NCBI RefSeq assembly: GCF_001592735.1
Contig: NZ_LUKE01000001.1
Span: 744,001 to 808,000, forward strand
Direction of reading: 5' to 3'
DNA length: 64,000 bases
Origin: Bdellovibrio bacteriovorus
Lineage (GTDB): Bacteria; Bdellovibrionota; Bdellovibrionia; Bdellovibrionales; Bdellovibrionaceae
Positions 48,646 through 57,281 of this stretch are shown piece by piece. The position numbers and the translations under genes are program-made. Within the stretch, counting starts at the first letter, position 1. Each line of letters opens with the position of its first letter. The notes beneath the pieces were generated by a model. The model was not told the origin of the DNA, searched no databases, and worked only from the letters and a program-made list of their open reading frames with translations.

Positions 48646-49767
48646 ATGAAACGTCTACTTGTTAGCCTTCTTGTTGTGTTGCCGCTTCTTTCGGGCTGCA
48701 CAAAAAAAACCAACGAAATTCTTATCGGGGAATACGACTCTCTGACCGGCAGTGATGCGACTTTTGGTCTTAGCACCAACAAGGGCGTACGTATGGCGTT
48801 TGATGAAGTGAATGATGCTGGGGGTATCAAAGGAAAAAAACTTTCTTTGATCACTCTTGATGACCAAGGAAAAAATGAAGAAGCGGCCGCGGCCGTGACT
48901 CGTTTGATTACGCAAAACAACGTGGTCGCCATCATCGGTGGCGTTGCCAGCGGACGCTCAAAAGCAGCGGCTCCCATCGCGCAATCTCATAAAATTCCTT
49001 TTGTCTCCCCTGCATCGACAAACCCCGATGTGACAAAAATCGGTGATCATGTTTTCCGTGTCTGCTTTATTGATCCTTTCCAAGGCTTCGTGATGGCGAA
49101 GTTTGCGACAGAAAACTTGAAGATTAAAAAAGTCGCCATCTTACGCGACGTCAAAAATGATTACAGCGTTGGCTTGGCAGATGTTTTTAATACTGAATTT
49201 AAAAAATCCGGTGGCGAAATCGTGGCAGATCTAAGCTATCAAGCCGGTGATATTGATTTCAAAGCTCAGTTGACTCAAATTCGCTCTAAAAACCCAGAGG
49301 CTATTTACGTTCCGGGCTATTACACCGAAGTTGGCTTGATCGCCCAACAAGCTCGTCAGCTGGGTATCAAAGCTCCTTTGATGGGTGGTGACGGATGGGA
49401 CAGCGAAAAGTTATTTGAAATCGGTAAGCAAGCTATCAACGGAAGCTATTACTCAAATCACTACACGACGGAATCGACAGATCCAGCGGTGACAGAGTTC
49501 GTAAAGAAATTCAAAGCGAAATACAATGAGACTCCAGATGCATTGGCAGCTTTAGGTTATGATGCTGCAAAAATCTTGATCGCGGCTTTAGAACGTTCTG
49601 CAGACTTGTCATCTAAATCAATCCGTGATGAACTGGCTAAGACTAAAGATTTCGGCGGCGTTACTGGAAAAATCACTTTGAACGAAAATCGCGATGCAAC
49701 GAAGAGTGCCGTGGTTATTCAAGTGGACGGTAATGCTCGTAAGTACATGACTACGATCACTCCATAA
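48646..49767 (+). CDS. livJ: Branched-chain amino acid ABC transporter substrate-binding lipoprotein
   Basis: This type I periplasmic-binding-fold protein (LivJ/LivK family) captures Leu, Ile, Val or related compounds. The 373-residue product is lipidated (lipobox LLSGC, Cys about 18). Family marks are EILIGEYDSLTGSDATFG, GVRMAFDEVNDAGGI, ITLDDQGKNEEAAAAV and VSPASTNPDVT, then GDGWDSEK. It starts a five-gene liv operon and is the gene whose ribosome-binding site lies in the stem-loop upstream. The ligand could also be another amino acid or amide. Confidence 0.92.
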   Translation: MKRLLVSLLVVLPLLSGCTKKTNEILIGEYDSLTGSDATFGLSTNKGVRMAFDEVNDAGGIKGKKLSLITLDDQGKNEEAAAAVTRLITQNNVVAIIGGVASGRSKAAAPIAQSHKIPFVSPASTNPDVTKIGDHVFRVCFIDPFQGFVMAKFATENLKIKKVAILRDVKNDYSVGLADVFNTEFKKSGGEIVADLSYQAGDIDFKAQLTQIRSKNPEAIYVPGYYTEVGLIAQQARQLGIKAPLMGGDGWDSEKLFEIGKQAINGSYYSNHYTTESTDPAVTEFVKKFKAKYNETPDALAALGYDAAKILIAALERSADLSSKSIRDELAKTKDFGGVTGKITLNENRDATKSAVVIQVDGNARKYMTTITP

Positions 49768-49783
49768 AGGAAGTACACGACGC

Positions 49784-50686
49784 ATGCAGGATTTCATTCA
49801 ACATATAATCAACGGCATCAGTCTTGGCTCCATTTACGCTCTGATCGCCCTTGGTTACACCATGGTGTATGGAATCCTGAAAATGATCAACTTCGCCCAT
49901 GCCGACGTTTATATGATCGGCGCTTTTGTCGCCTACTATGCGGCACGCCTCATGGGGCTTGAAACCAGCCCCGGTGTTTTCACTTTAATTCTATTGTTAG
50001 TGGTGGCGATGTTCTTTTGCAGTCTTTTGGGACTGACCATTGAACGCTTCGCTTATCGTCCTTTACGTAAAGCTCCAAAATTAAATATTCTGATCACGGC
50101 CATCGGGGTGAGCTTGTTTCTTCAATACTCTGCCCAAGTTGTTTTTGGTGCCGATCCCAAAGTTTTCCCCGAAGTTATGAATGATTTTGTCTTGTTTAGC
50201 ATCGGCGCTATTGAAATTAAATCTTTTGATGTCACCGTCCTTATCGTCAGCGTTCTGGCAATGCTGGCTTTGCAGTTTTTAATTTTTAAAACCAAGTTAG
50301 GTAAAGCCATGCGCGCCGTCAGCGCGAATTCTTCTGTGGCAAGCTTGATGGGTGTAAACCCGGATAAAATCATCGCCTTTACTTTCGTCGTCGGTTCTTG
50401 CTTAGCGGCCATCGGCAGTATTCTGGTGGGAATGAAATATCCTAAGATCGACCCCTTAATGGGCATGATGATTGGGATGAAGGCCTTTGTCGCCGCTGTC
50501 CTCGGAGGCATCGGCAATGTAGGCGGCGCTGTTTTAGGAGCCTTGATCATGGGTCTGTCTGAAGAAATGGTGGTCGCTTATATTTCTAGTACATACCGCG
50601 ATGCCTTCGCATTCGGGATATTGATTGTGATCTTAATCTTCCGTCCGGCTGGCATCTTGGGCAAATACACGGTGGAGAAAGTCTAA
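49784..50686 (+). CDS. livH: Branched-chain amino acid ABC transporter permease LivH
   Basis: LivH is one of two membrane subunits of the importer. The 300-residue protein has about eight hydrophobic helices and the family start QHIINGISLGSIYALIALGYTMVYGIL. The coupling loop MRAVSANSSVASLMGVNPDKIIAFTF and C-terminal GGIGNVGGAVLGALIMGL fit well. Its stop overlaps the livM start by one base. Confidence 0.95.
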   Translation: MQDFIQHIINGISLGSIYALIALGYTMVYGILKMINFAHADVYMIGAFVAYYAARLMGLETSPGVFTLILLLVVAMFFCSLLGLTIERFAYRPLRKAPKLNILITAIGVSLFLQYSAQVVFGADPKVFPEVMNDFVLFSIGAIEIKSFDVTVLIVSVLAMLALQFLIFKTKLGKAMRAVSANSSVASLMGVNPDKIIAFTFVVGSCLAAIGSILVGMKYPKIDPLMGMMIGMKAFVAAVLGGIGNVGGAVLGALIMGLSEEMVVAYISSTYRDAFAFGILIVILIFRPAGILGKYTVEKV

Positions 50687-51657
50687 TGAAGGCTTTTAAA
50701 AATCCACTTTTAAGTTTACTTGCCCTGATCGCCGTTGGTTTTGTTTTTAGTTTCGGATTTAATTCATACATTCAGTTGATCGTGCTATTTGCGGCCGTGA
50801 ACTGTTTACTGGCGATGAGTTTAAATCTGGTCAATGGTTACACCGGACAATTTTCATTAGGCCATGCCGGATTTATGGCTATCGGCGCCTACTTTACTGC
50901 TTATGCCAGCACAAAGTGGAACTTCATGCCGGAATCATTAAGATTTGTAGAATTCTTTTTATTTGCGATCGGTGCCGGGCTCATGGCGGCGGTGGCGGGG
51001 TTTTTGGTGGGCTTACCTTCATTGCGTTTAAAAGGTGACTATCTGGCCATTGTCACTTTGGGATTTGGTGAAATCATCCGCGTGACCTTATTAAACATGG
51101 ATTTCTTAGGGGGACCTCGGGGTTATTCGGGAATTCCAAGCTTTGGCTCTTTTATCTATTCTTTTAGTTTCGCTTCCGTTTGGTTGTTGATCTGCTTTTT
51201 TGCGATTTGGCGCGTGATGCATTCCACTTATGGCCGCGGTTTTTTGAGCGTGCGTGAAGATGAAATCGCGGCAGAAAGCATGGGGATCAACACCACGCGC
51301 ATGAAAGTGCGTGCCTTTGTGATGTCGAGTTTTTTTGCTGGCGTGGCGGGTGCCTTATATGCTCACTTCACTAATTTCATCAGTCCGTCGTCATTCACCT
51401 TCTTGCAAAGTGTAAATGCCGTGATCATGGTCGTTTTGGGCGGCATGGGATCAATGACAGGATCGATTGTCGCGGCCATCTTAATCACGGCTTTACCGGA
51501 GGCTCTTCGTCCATTACAGGACTTAACCGGCGTCGATCTGCGCATGGTGATTTATTCTTTAGCTTTGATTTTAGTGATGATCTTAAGACCTAAAGGTATT
51601 TTTGGTGAAAGCGAAATCACAGATTTGTGGAGGAAATATGTCCGACGCTCTTCTTGA
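50686..51657 (+). CDS. livM: Branched-chain amino acid ABC transporter permease LivM
   Basis: LivM is the second membrane subunit. The 323-residue protein contains the family elements AMSLNLVNGYTGQFSLGHAGF, LPSLRLKGDYLAIVTLGFGEI, the loop SVREDEIAAESMGINTTRMK, and VLGGMGSMTGSIVAAILI. Its 3' end overlaps the livG start by 20 bases, a strong sign of coupled translation. Confidence 0.95.
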   Translation: MKAFKNPLLSLLALIAVGFVFSFGFNSYIQLIVLFAAVNCLLAMSLNLVNGYTGQFSLGHAGFMAIGAYFTAYASTKWNFMPESLRFVEFFLFAIGAGLMAAVAGFLVGLPSLRLKGDYLAIVTLGFGEIIRVTLLNMDFLGGPRGYSGIPSFGSFIYSFSFASVWLLICFFAIWRVMHSTYGRGFLSVREDEIAAESMGINTTRMKVRAFVMSSFFAGVAGALYAHFTNFISPSSFTFLQSVNAVIMVVLGGMGSMTGSIVAAILITALPEALRPLQDLTGVDLRMVIYSLALILVMILRPKGIFGESEITDLWRKYVRRSS

Positions 51658-52414
51658 GGCTCGTGGAATCACCATGCAGTTCGGCGGCCTTAAGGCTGTT
51701 GATAATTTGGAATTTAAAATCAATAAAGGTCAGTTAGTTGGTCTTATCGGCCCGAATGGGGCCGGCAAAACCACCGTCTTTAATATGCTGACCGGGGTTT
51801 ATCAACCTACCAGAGGTGAAGTTTTTTTATGTGGTAAATCTTTAAAGGGTGTAAAGCCTTACGAGATTTCTCATCGAGGCATGACCCGCACCTTTCAGAA
51901 TATTCGCCTGTTTAAAGGTCTTTCGGTTTTGGACAATGTATTGATCGCCGGTCATCAGCATATGCATTACAGCCTCGTCGACGTGCTTTTACAGACTAAG
52001 AAATATCATCAAGCAGAAATGGATTTGCGCGACAAAGCGATGGATCTTTTAAAGATCTTTCATTTAGATCATAAGGCGCATGAATCAGCTTCAGCCCTAC
52101 CTTACGGAGAACAGCGCAAGCTTGAAATCGTGCGAGCATTAGCCACTAATCCTAAAATTATATTATTAGATGAGCCCGCGGCCGGTATGAACCATTCCGA
52201 AACTCATCACCTCATGGACACGATCGCCCATATCCGGGAGAACTTTAAATTAACTGTCTTATTGATCGAGCATGATATGAAGCTGGTCATGGGAATCTGT
52301 GAAAACATCATTGTTCTTGATCACGGGGTAAAAATCGAAGAAGGCGCGGCCGAAAAAATTCAAGCATCGCAAAAAGTGATCGAAGCTTATTTGGGTGTGG
52401 AGGAAGCTCCATGA
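51638..52414 (+). CDS. livG: Branched-chain amino acid ABC transporter ATPase LivG
   Basis: LivG is a cytoplasmic ATPase subunit. The 258-residue protein has Walker A GPNGAGKTT, the Q-loop region RTFQNIRLFKGL, the signature LPYGEQRKLEIVRAL, Walker B ILLDEPAAGMNHSE and switch VLLIEHDMKLVM. The ATG at 51638 follows GGAGG; a frame 12 codons longer would lie inside livM. The signature Ser of LSGGQ is replaced by the YGEQ form typical of LivG. It overlaps livF by 4 bases. Confidence 0.95.
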   Translation: MSDALLEARGITMQFGGLKAVDNLEFKINKGQLVGLIGPNGAGKTTVFNMLTGVYQPTRGEVFLCGKSLKGVKPYEISHRGMTRTFQNIRLFKGLSVLDNVLIAGHQHMHYSLVDVLLQTKKYHQAEMDLRDKAMDLLKIFHLDHKAHESASALPYGEQRKLEIVRALATNPKIILLDEPAAGMNHSETHHLMDTIAHIRENFKLTVLLIEHDMKLVMGICENIIVLDHGVKIEEGAAEKIQASQKVIEAYLGVEEAP

Positions 52415-53118
52415 GTTTATTGCAAGTTGAAAACTTAGAAGTTTTTTACGGAGCCATTCACGCTTTAAAAGGTGTGAGCTTTAACGTGGAAAAAGGCGAA
52501 GTGGTTTCTTTGATTGGTGCTAATGGCGCGGGGAAAAGCACGACCTTAAGAGCCTTGTCGGGGCTGGTTCCTTGCCGCGGGAAGATTTCTTTTCGTGGCA
52601 ACGATTTGCTGATCGTACCTTCTTATAAACGAGTGACCTTAGGGATTGCCCAATCCCCCGAAGGACGCGGCGTATTTCCGCAAATGAGTGTTTTAGAAAA
52701 TCTCGAAATGGGCGCCTATCATCGTCAAGACAAAGCCCAGATTAAAGACGACTTAGAAATGTGCTTTGGACTTTTCCCGCGCCTTAAAGAGCGCGTGTGG
52801 CAAATGGCCGGAACACTTTCTGGAGGCGAACAACAAATGCTTGCCATCAGTCGTGCTTTGATGTCTCGTCCAGAGCTTTTACTTTTAGATGAGCCTTCTT
52901 TGGGTTTAGCTCCCCTGATTGTCGCGCAGATTTTTGAGATTGTGAAAAAATTAAACCAAGAAGGTATGACCGTTCTTTTGGTGGAACAAAATGCCCGCAT
53001 GGCTTTAAAGATCTCTCACCGCGCATATGTCTTAGAAACAGGCCGCGTGGTAATGCAAGACTCTGCACAAAATCTTTTAAACAACGACGAAGTTCGCAAA
53101 AGTTATCTGGGAATATGA
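52411..53118 (+). CDS. livF: Branched-chain amino acid ABC transporter ATPase LivF
   Basis: LivF is the partner ATPase. The 235-residue protein has Walker A GANGAGKST, Q-loop IAQSPEGRGVFPQMSVLENL, signature TLSGGEQQMLAISRAL, Walker B LLLDEPSLGLAPLI and VLLVEQNARMALKIS with the family-specific Gln-Asn switch. Overlaps of 4 bases at both ends link it to livG and the DUF3750 gene. Confidence 0.95.
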   Translation: MSLLQVENLEVFYGAIHALKGVSFNVEKGEVVSLIGANGAGKSTTLRALSGLVPCRGKISFRGNDLLIVPSYKRVTLGIAQSPEGRGVFPQMSVLENLEMGAYHRQDKAQIKDDLEMCFGLFPRLKERVWQMAGTLSGGEQQMLAISRALMSRPELLLLDEPSLGLAPLIVAQIFEIVKKLNQEGMTVLLVEQNARMALKISHRAYVLETGRVVMQDSAQNLLNNDEVRKSYLGI

Positions 53119-53834
53119 AATTCTTAAGCACTCTTCTGCTCGCCCTTTTCGGAAATTTTGCTCAAGCTCAAGACTGGCGCACGGCTGATCGCAGCAGTGC
53201 GGGTATTGCTCCCTCACCCCAAGATGAAAAACGTGCGGTGGTGCAAATTTATGCCGCGCGCACGGTGGGCTGGAAGGGCCACTTTGGTGTTCATACTTGG
53301 ATTGCGATCAAAGAAAAAGATGCGGATTTTTATGAAACTTTTCAGGTGATCGGCTACCGGGCCCGCCGCGGTCTTGATGTCGTGGTGGTGCAAGAATCTA
53401 TTCCTGACGGAAGATGGTTTGGGGCGATGCCTGAATTGTTGCGCGATTTGCGCGGCCCAGGCGCAGAAAGTGCCATTCCAAAAATTCGGGAAGCGGCTAA
53501 GTCCTATCCTTATCAAAAAGATTACCGTGTCTGGCCGGGGCCAAACTCGAACAGTTTTGTGTCTTATATCATTCGCCGCACCCCAGAGATTGGAGTAGAA
53601 CTGCCGGCCAATGCCGTCGGGAAAGATTGGATCAATAAAGGCTCTTTATTCGGCGTTTCGGAAACACGCACGGGCTTTCAATTTTCTGTCTTTGGTCTTT
53701 TGGGCTTTACGCTCGGATTAGGTGACGGCATAGAAGTCAATATCCTGGGTATGAGCTTAGGCGTCGACTTTTTCCGACCGGCTTTAAAGCTTCCAATGGT
53801 GGGGCGTATTGGTTTTCAAGATAAACCCCTTTAA
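53115..53834 (+). CDS. DUF3750 family exported protein
   Basis: The 239-residue product has a short signal peptide (LLLALFGNFAQAQ) and a start DWRTADRSSAGIAPSPQDEKRAVVQIYAAR, followed by WKGHFGVHTWIAIKEK, typical of DUF3750. A conserved WPGPNSNSFVSYIIR follows; the His-Cys/Ser pattern hints at a papain-like or NlpC-like permutation, but I see no proven active site. Its ATG overlaps the livF stop by 4 bases (ATGA), so it is translated with the transporter. Its function is unknown. Confidence 0.8.
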   Translation: MKFLSTLLLALFGNFAQAQDWRTADRSSAGIAPSPQDEKRAVVQIYAARTVGWKGHFGVHTWIAIKEKDADFYETFQVIGYRARRGLDVVVVQESIPDGRWFGAMPELLRDLRGPGAESAIPKIREAAKSYPYQKDYRVWPGPNSNSFVSYIIRRTPEIGVELPANAVGKDWINKGSLFGVSETRTGFQFSVFGLLGFTLGLGDGIEVNILGMSLGVDFFRPALKLPMVGRIGFQDKPL

Positions 53835-53918
53835 AATCCTGTCGCGATACCGCAGCAACACATTGTTGCGGTGACAACTCCCCTCCCATTGCCGAAACTT
53901 CTGGGCGGAGGAGTCCTT

Positions 53919-54851
53919 ATGAAGTTTTTCTTTTTATTAGTTTCCCTGGTAGCCGCGACCAGCACGGCTTTCGCTCAAGATTCAGAAATCATTCGTGCGA
54001 AACTTGAATCGCAAAAAAAATGCGGCAGCTTTGTCGATTTTGATGAGAATAATCTGTATATGGGTTTTGGCGGGGTCACGGGCTCCTTAAAAATTCTTTC
54101 TTTGTCTGAAGATAAAGAAATAGTTTTACCAACCACCGGTTCGCCACTGGGACTTGTGACCCATGGCGGGCACACTTTTGTTCTGACTTCCTCTACCGTG
54201 GAGGAATGGAACACCACTGAACAAAAAAAGGTCAGCGAAGCTGAAACTTATGCCCTAGGTCACCCCAAAGCTTACATGGAGCACGCGCAAGGATGGGCCC
54301 AGTATCAGGATAAAATGATCATCGCCCACGGTCGTTTGGGTATTTCGATTTATGATCTGACTAAAAAACGTCTGGTGAATCAATTCCGTCTTTTGCGAGA
54401 ACAAATGCCTTTAGAGTCTATGGCAATGGATGTAAGCGTCGAGGGTCGCTATGCGTATATTGTGATGGATAATTTTTCTTTGGTCAGACCTCCGGCGCCG
54501 CCTCCGTTCCGTGGCATTATCACTCTTGATTTAGAAACAAATAAAATTATCTCTCAGGGATCGATTTTAGATCCCGGCGTAACTTCGGTTTGGTCTTCAC
54601 CCCATGGATTGATTGTCAGCTATGGTGGATCTGCATTTTGGACCTTTGATCTTGTAAACGGCAAAGTTGCCGAAGACCCCACTTATTTGCGTCATCGCTT
54701 TCCTTACAAAGGTCATCCGTCAGGTCGTGGCAGCATGGATCAGAAATATTTCTATACTTGTTATTTGATGGCCCCGGAATATCCGGGTGAAAATGGCGGA
54801 CGTTACAAAAATGTTCCGACGGCTTTAGAGCGAGTTAAATTAGGATTCTAA
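53919..54851 (+). CDS. Exported beta-propeller-like protein of unknown function
   Basis: The 310-residue product has a signal peptide (MKFFFLLVSLVAATSTAFAQ) and repeated four-strand blocks (NLYMGFGGVTGSLKILSL, HTFVLTSSTVEEWNT, GRYAYIVMDNFSLV, FRGIITLDLETNKI) that suggest a six- or seven-bladed propeller, although no strict repeat signature is visible. Cysteines are few (AKLESQKKCGS and YTCYLM). The ATG at 53919 has GGAGGAG just upstream; the frame extends to 53871 without it. It overlaps the convergent kinase gene by 4 bases. Confidence 0.7.
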   Translation: MKFFFLLVSLVAATSTAFAQDSEIIRAKLESQKKCGSFVDFDENNLYMGFGGVTGSLKILSLSEDKEIVLPTTGSPLGLVTHGGHTFVLTSSTVEEWNTTEQKKVSEAETYALGHPKAYMEHAQGWAQYQDKMIIAHGRLGISIYDLTKKRLVNQFRLLREQMPLESMAMDVSVEGRYAYIVMDNFSLVRPPAPPPFRGIITLDLETNKIISQGSILDPGVTSVWSSPHGLIVSYGGSAFWTFDLVNGKVAEDPTYLRHRFPYKGHPSGRGSMDQKYFYTCYLMAPEYPGENGGRYKNVPTALERVKLGF

Positions 54852-56203
54852 GTCGAAGCTTCCGCAATCACTGGAGGGAATTGGACTTTAAACTCCGTCC
54901 CTTCAGAGTTTTTGAATTCATATTGCCAACCATACAGATCGCAGATCGTCTTAATCCAGGCTAGCCCCAGACCAATTCCCTTTTTCTTTTGCGTACTTTT
55001 GTTAAACGGTGATCCGATGCGAGTTAAAACCTCTGGTGGAATTCCTTCACCATGATCCCTAATCGTCAAAATACTATCGGCAAAAGAAACTTCGACGTCT
55101 CCTTCGGAATATTTTAAGGCATTACTAAGAGTGTTCGTTAATAATTGATCCAGATGCAAAGGGTTGGACAGCACTTGAAAGCTTTGAGCTTGATTCACCT
55201 TGATCCGCGGTCCGTAAATTTTTTGTAGATTATTTAAAATAGGAGACAGGACTTCTTCAACATTAACAACATACAAATTGCCCGGAATTTTTTGGCTTGT
55301 CAGTTCGGCCCAATCTAAAAAACTCGAAACTGTCAGCGAGATCTTATCAATGTTCGCTTGAACCTCTTGCACTGATCTTGTTTCTACACCGTACTTTTCA
55401 GAGATCACTTCAAAGTCACGGTTCACGATTGTCAACGGAGTCTTGAGTTCGTGGGCCATTTGGAAAGTCCAAGATTTCATAAACTTTCGACTGATGTTGA
55501 TCTTATCAACCATCTCTGCCAAAACGCGGACCAGTTGACGAAATTCATCTTTTTCGTTGCGACCAAAAAAGCGGCCTTCTTTTTTAAGCCTTTCCGGAGG
55601 CACGGGAACTTCGGAGTTATCTTCTAAGGCTTTGGTCGCTAAATTTAAATATCGCGAAAGATTTCGAATCGGCGAAAAAAGATAGGCCGATAAAAACCAG
55701 GTGAATATCAAGATCACAAAAAGAATAACAAAAATCGCGACCACCGTGCGATTATTCACGAAAGTTAGCGAGATAAAACTTTTATCGACAATCGCGCCCA
55801 CCTGCAAAGTACGGTTCTGAAAGCGTGGAAGCTTTAAATTCAAGGCGCGAATAAAGTGATCTTCTGTTTGCACCGTCACCCATTGCGGATCTTGCGGAAT
55901 CTGAGTTTCTAAAAGAGTCACGTTTTCCGTCGAAAAAAGAATTTCCCCCGCTCGGCGCACAACAAAGAATTTTCCCAGTCGATTGGGCCCGAGCTCTTCA
56001 GAAATCATTTCGTCGGCTTCATCGTCATCATAGGTTTTGAGCTCTGAAAGCTTCGATTCCACGATGGAGGTCGCCGACTGGCGAATTTGATCGTCTAAAA
56101 AGGCCAACCGCTCTGTGCGGAAATAGGTCAGTAAAATTCCCGCCACGGAAAAGGCCGTCACTAATAATACCAGCAGAGAGATAAAAAAGAACTTACGTCT
56201 CAA
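54848..56203 (-). CDS. Sensor histidine kinase with HAMP domain
   Basis: The product has two transmembrane helices (about residues 6-27 and 165-190) around a periplasmic sensor domain of about 130 residues, a HAMP linker (SAYLFSPIRNLSRYLNLAT), HisKA with AHELKTPLTIVNRD and a HATPase with TNTLSNALKYSEGD, DHGEGIP and GIGLGLAWIKT. The start is a TTG at 56203 that overlaps the regulator stop by 11 bases; upstream codons in the longer frame offer no ATG or GTG. It pairs with the OmpR-type regulator at 56193. The signal is unknown. Confidence 0.88.
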   Translation of the reverse strand: MRRKFFFISLLVLLVTAFSVAGILLTYFRTERLAFLDDQIRQSATSIVESKLSELKTYDDDEADEMISEELGPNRLGKFFVVRRAGEILFSTENVTLLETQIPQDPQWVTVQTEDHFIRALNLKLPRFQNRTLQVGAIVDKSFISLTFVNNRTVVAIFVILFVILIFTWFLSAYLFSPIRNLSRYLNLATKALEDNSEVPVPPERLKKEGRFFGRNEKDEFRQLVRVLAEMVDKINISRKFMKSWTFQMAHELKTPLTIVNRDFEVISEKYGVETRSVQEVQANIDKISLTVSSFLDWAELTSQKIPGNLYVVNVEEVLSPILNNLQKIYGPRIKVNQAQSFQVLSNPLHLDQLLTNTLSNALKYSEGDVEVSFADSILTIRDHGEGIPPEVLTRIGSPFNKSTQKKKGIGLGLAWIKTICDLYGWQYEFKNSEGTEFKVQFPPVIAEAST

Positions 56204-56873
56204 GCCAGTACCCCACGTTGCGCATGTTTTTAATATTGATCTGCGCCTTGTGACCTTCAAGCTTACGACGAAGATTATTGATGGTGGCCTCAACCACCTT
56301 AGATTCGACCTCATTAGAAGATTGCCAAATTTGTTCTAAAATTAAGTCCTTCGGAAAAATCTTTCCCGGATTGGACGCGAACATCATCAGGACTTGAAAT
56401 TCTTTTTGCGATAAAGAAACGTCCACGCTGCCATCCACCTTCACGGAACGATCCTCTTTGTCCAAGATTACGTTGGCGATCTGCAGCTGCGCACCTTCAC
56501 CATAAAGTTTTTTTCGTCGAACCAAGGCATTTATACGCGCAATCAATTCCACGGCCGAAAAAGGTTTGGCGATATAGTCATCGGCTCCTGCATCCAGGGC
56601 TTTGGCTTTTTCAAAAGCCGTATCAATCGCGGAAACAATCAAAAGTCTAGAATCCGCAAACACTGTTTTAAGATGAGCCACCTGGGATAACGAATCTGAT
56701 CCATTTAAGATGCGATCTAAAATGATAACATGAGGATAGAAAGCTTTCGTCTTTACAAACTGCTGTAAAGACTCAAGCGAAGTCGCGGACTTGACCGTGT
56801 GGCCATTTCCCTCCGTCAGAATGATCATCTGTTTCAAAATTTCTGGTTCATCGTCTACGATCAGCAAATTCAT
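56193..56873 (-). CDS. OmpR/PhoB-family response regulator
   Basis: The 226-residue regulator has a receiver (VDDEPEIL, phospho-Asp in VIILDRILNG, Lys in YIAKPF) and a winged-helix output domain (VSLSQKEFQVLMMFASNPGK, VVEATINNLRRKLEGHKAQ, ending NVGYWLE). The ATG at 56873 begins the receiver; the open frame extends 13 codons upstream with no family match. It overlaps its kinase by 11 bases. Confidence 0.9.
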   Translation of the reverse strand: MNLLIVDDEPEILKQMIILTEGNGHTVKSATSLESLQQFVKTKAFYPHVIILDRILNGSDSLSQVAHLKTVFADSRLLIVSAIDTAFEKAKALDAGADDYIAKPFSAVELIARINALVRRKKLYGEGAQLQIANVILDKEDRSVKVDGSVDVSLSQKEFQVLMMFASNPGKIFPKDLILEQIWQSSNEVESKVVEATINNLRRKLEGHKAQINIKNMRNVGYWLET

Positions 56874-57025
56874 CTTGCGTATAAAGATGGCACAAATAAG
56901 TCCGGATCGCAAAAAATCATCTCGGAAAAGACATAGTTAAAAGAATTTTTATTTTCGTCCATTGAGAGAACAGGGCCCAGTGCCTAACATGAGAATCGAC
57001 ATGTGATCATAAAAAGGAGTATCTC

Positions 57026-57196
57026 ATGCGTTTATCAGTTATGGTTCTTTCAGCTGTTCTTCTTGTCAGCCCACTTACTTTTGCTGGTGGTGGTAAATCC
57101 CAATACAAAAAATTGGCGAAACAATGCCGTCAAGAAGGTGTGGCTAAAGCTGACATCAAAAAATGTGTCAAAGAAAAACAAGCAGCTAATAAATAG
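57026..57196 (+). CDS. Small secreted two-cysteine protein
   Basis: A 56-residue protein has a signal peptide (MRLSVMVLSAVLLVSPLTFA) and a basic mature part of about 36 residues: SQYKKLAKQCRQEGVAKADI with KKCVKEKQ near the end. The two cysteines, each followed by a charged helix turn, could form a disulfide hairpin. The pattern is weakly like PsiF-type repeats, but this is only a suggestion. AAAAGGAG precedes the ATG and a terminator follows, so expression is plausible. It lies between two two-component systems. Confidence 0.72.
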   Translation: MRLSVMVLSAVLLVSPLTFAGGGKSQYKKLAKQCRQEGVAKADIKKCVKEKQAANK

Positions 57197-57253
57197 TTTT
57201 AGGAAACCTGACAACGTTGAACTCGACGCAAACGATCGTTGTCCCATCCGTTT

Positions 57254-57281
57254 AAGCCCCGATTTTATCGGGGCTTTTTTT
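57254..57281 (+). terminator. Rho-independent terminator of the small secreted protein gene
   Basis: AAGCCCCGAT and ATCGGGGCTT pair perfectly with a 3-base T loop and run into seven T residues. Confidence 0.9.
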
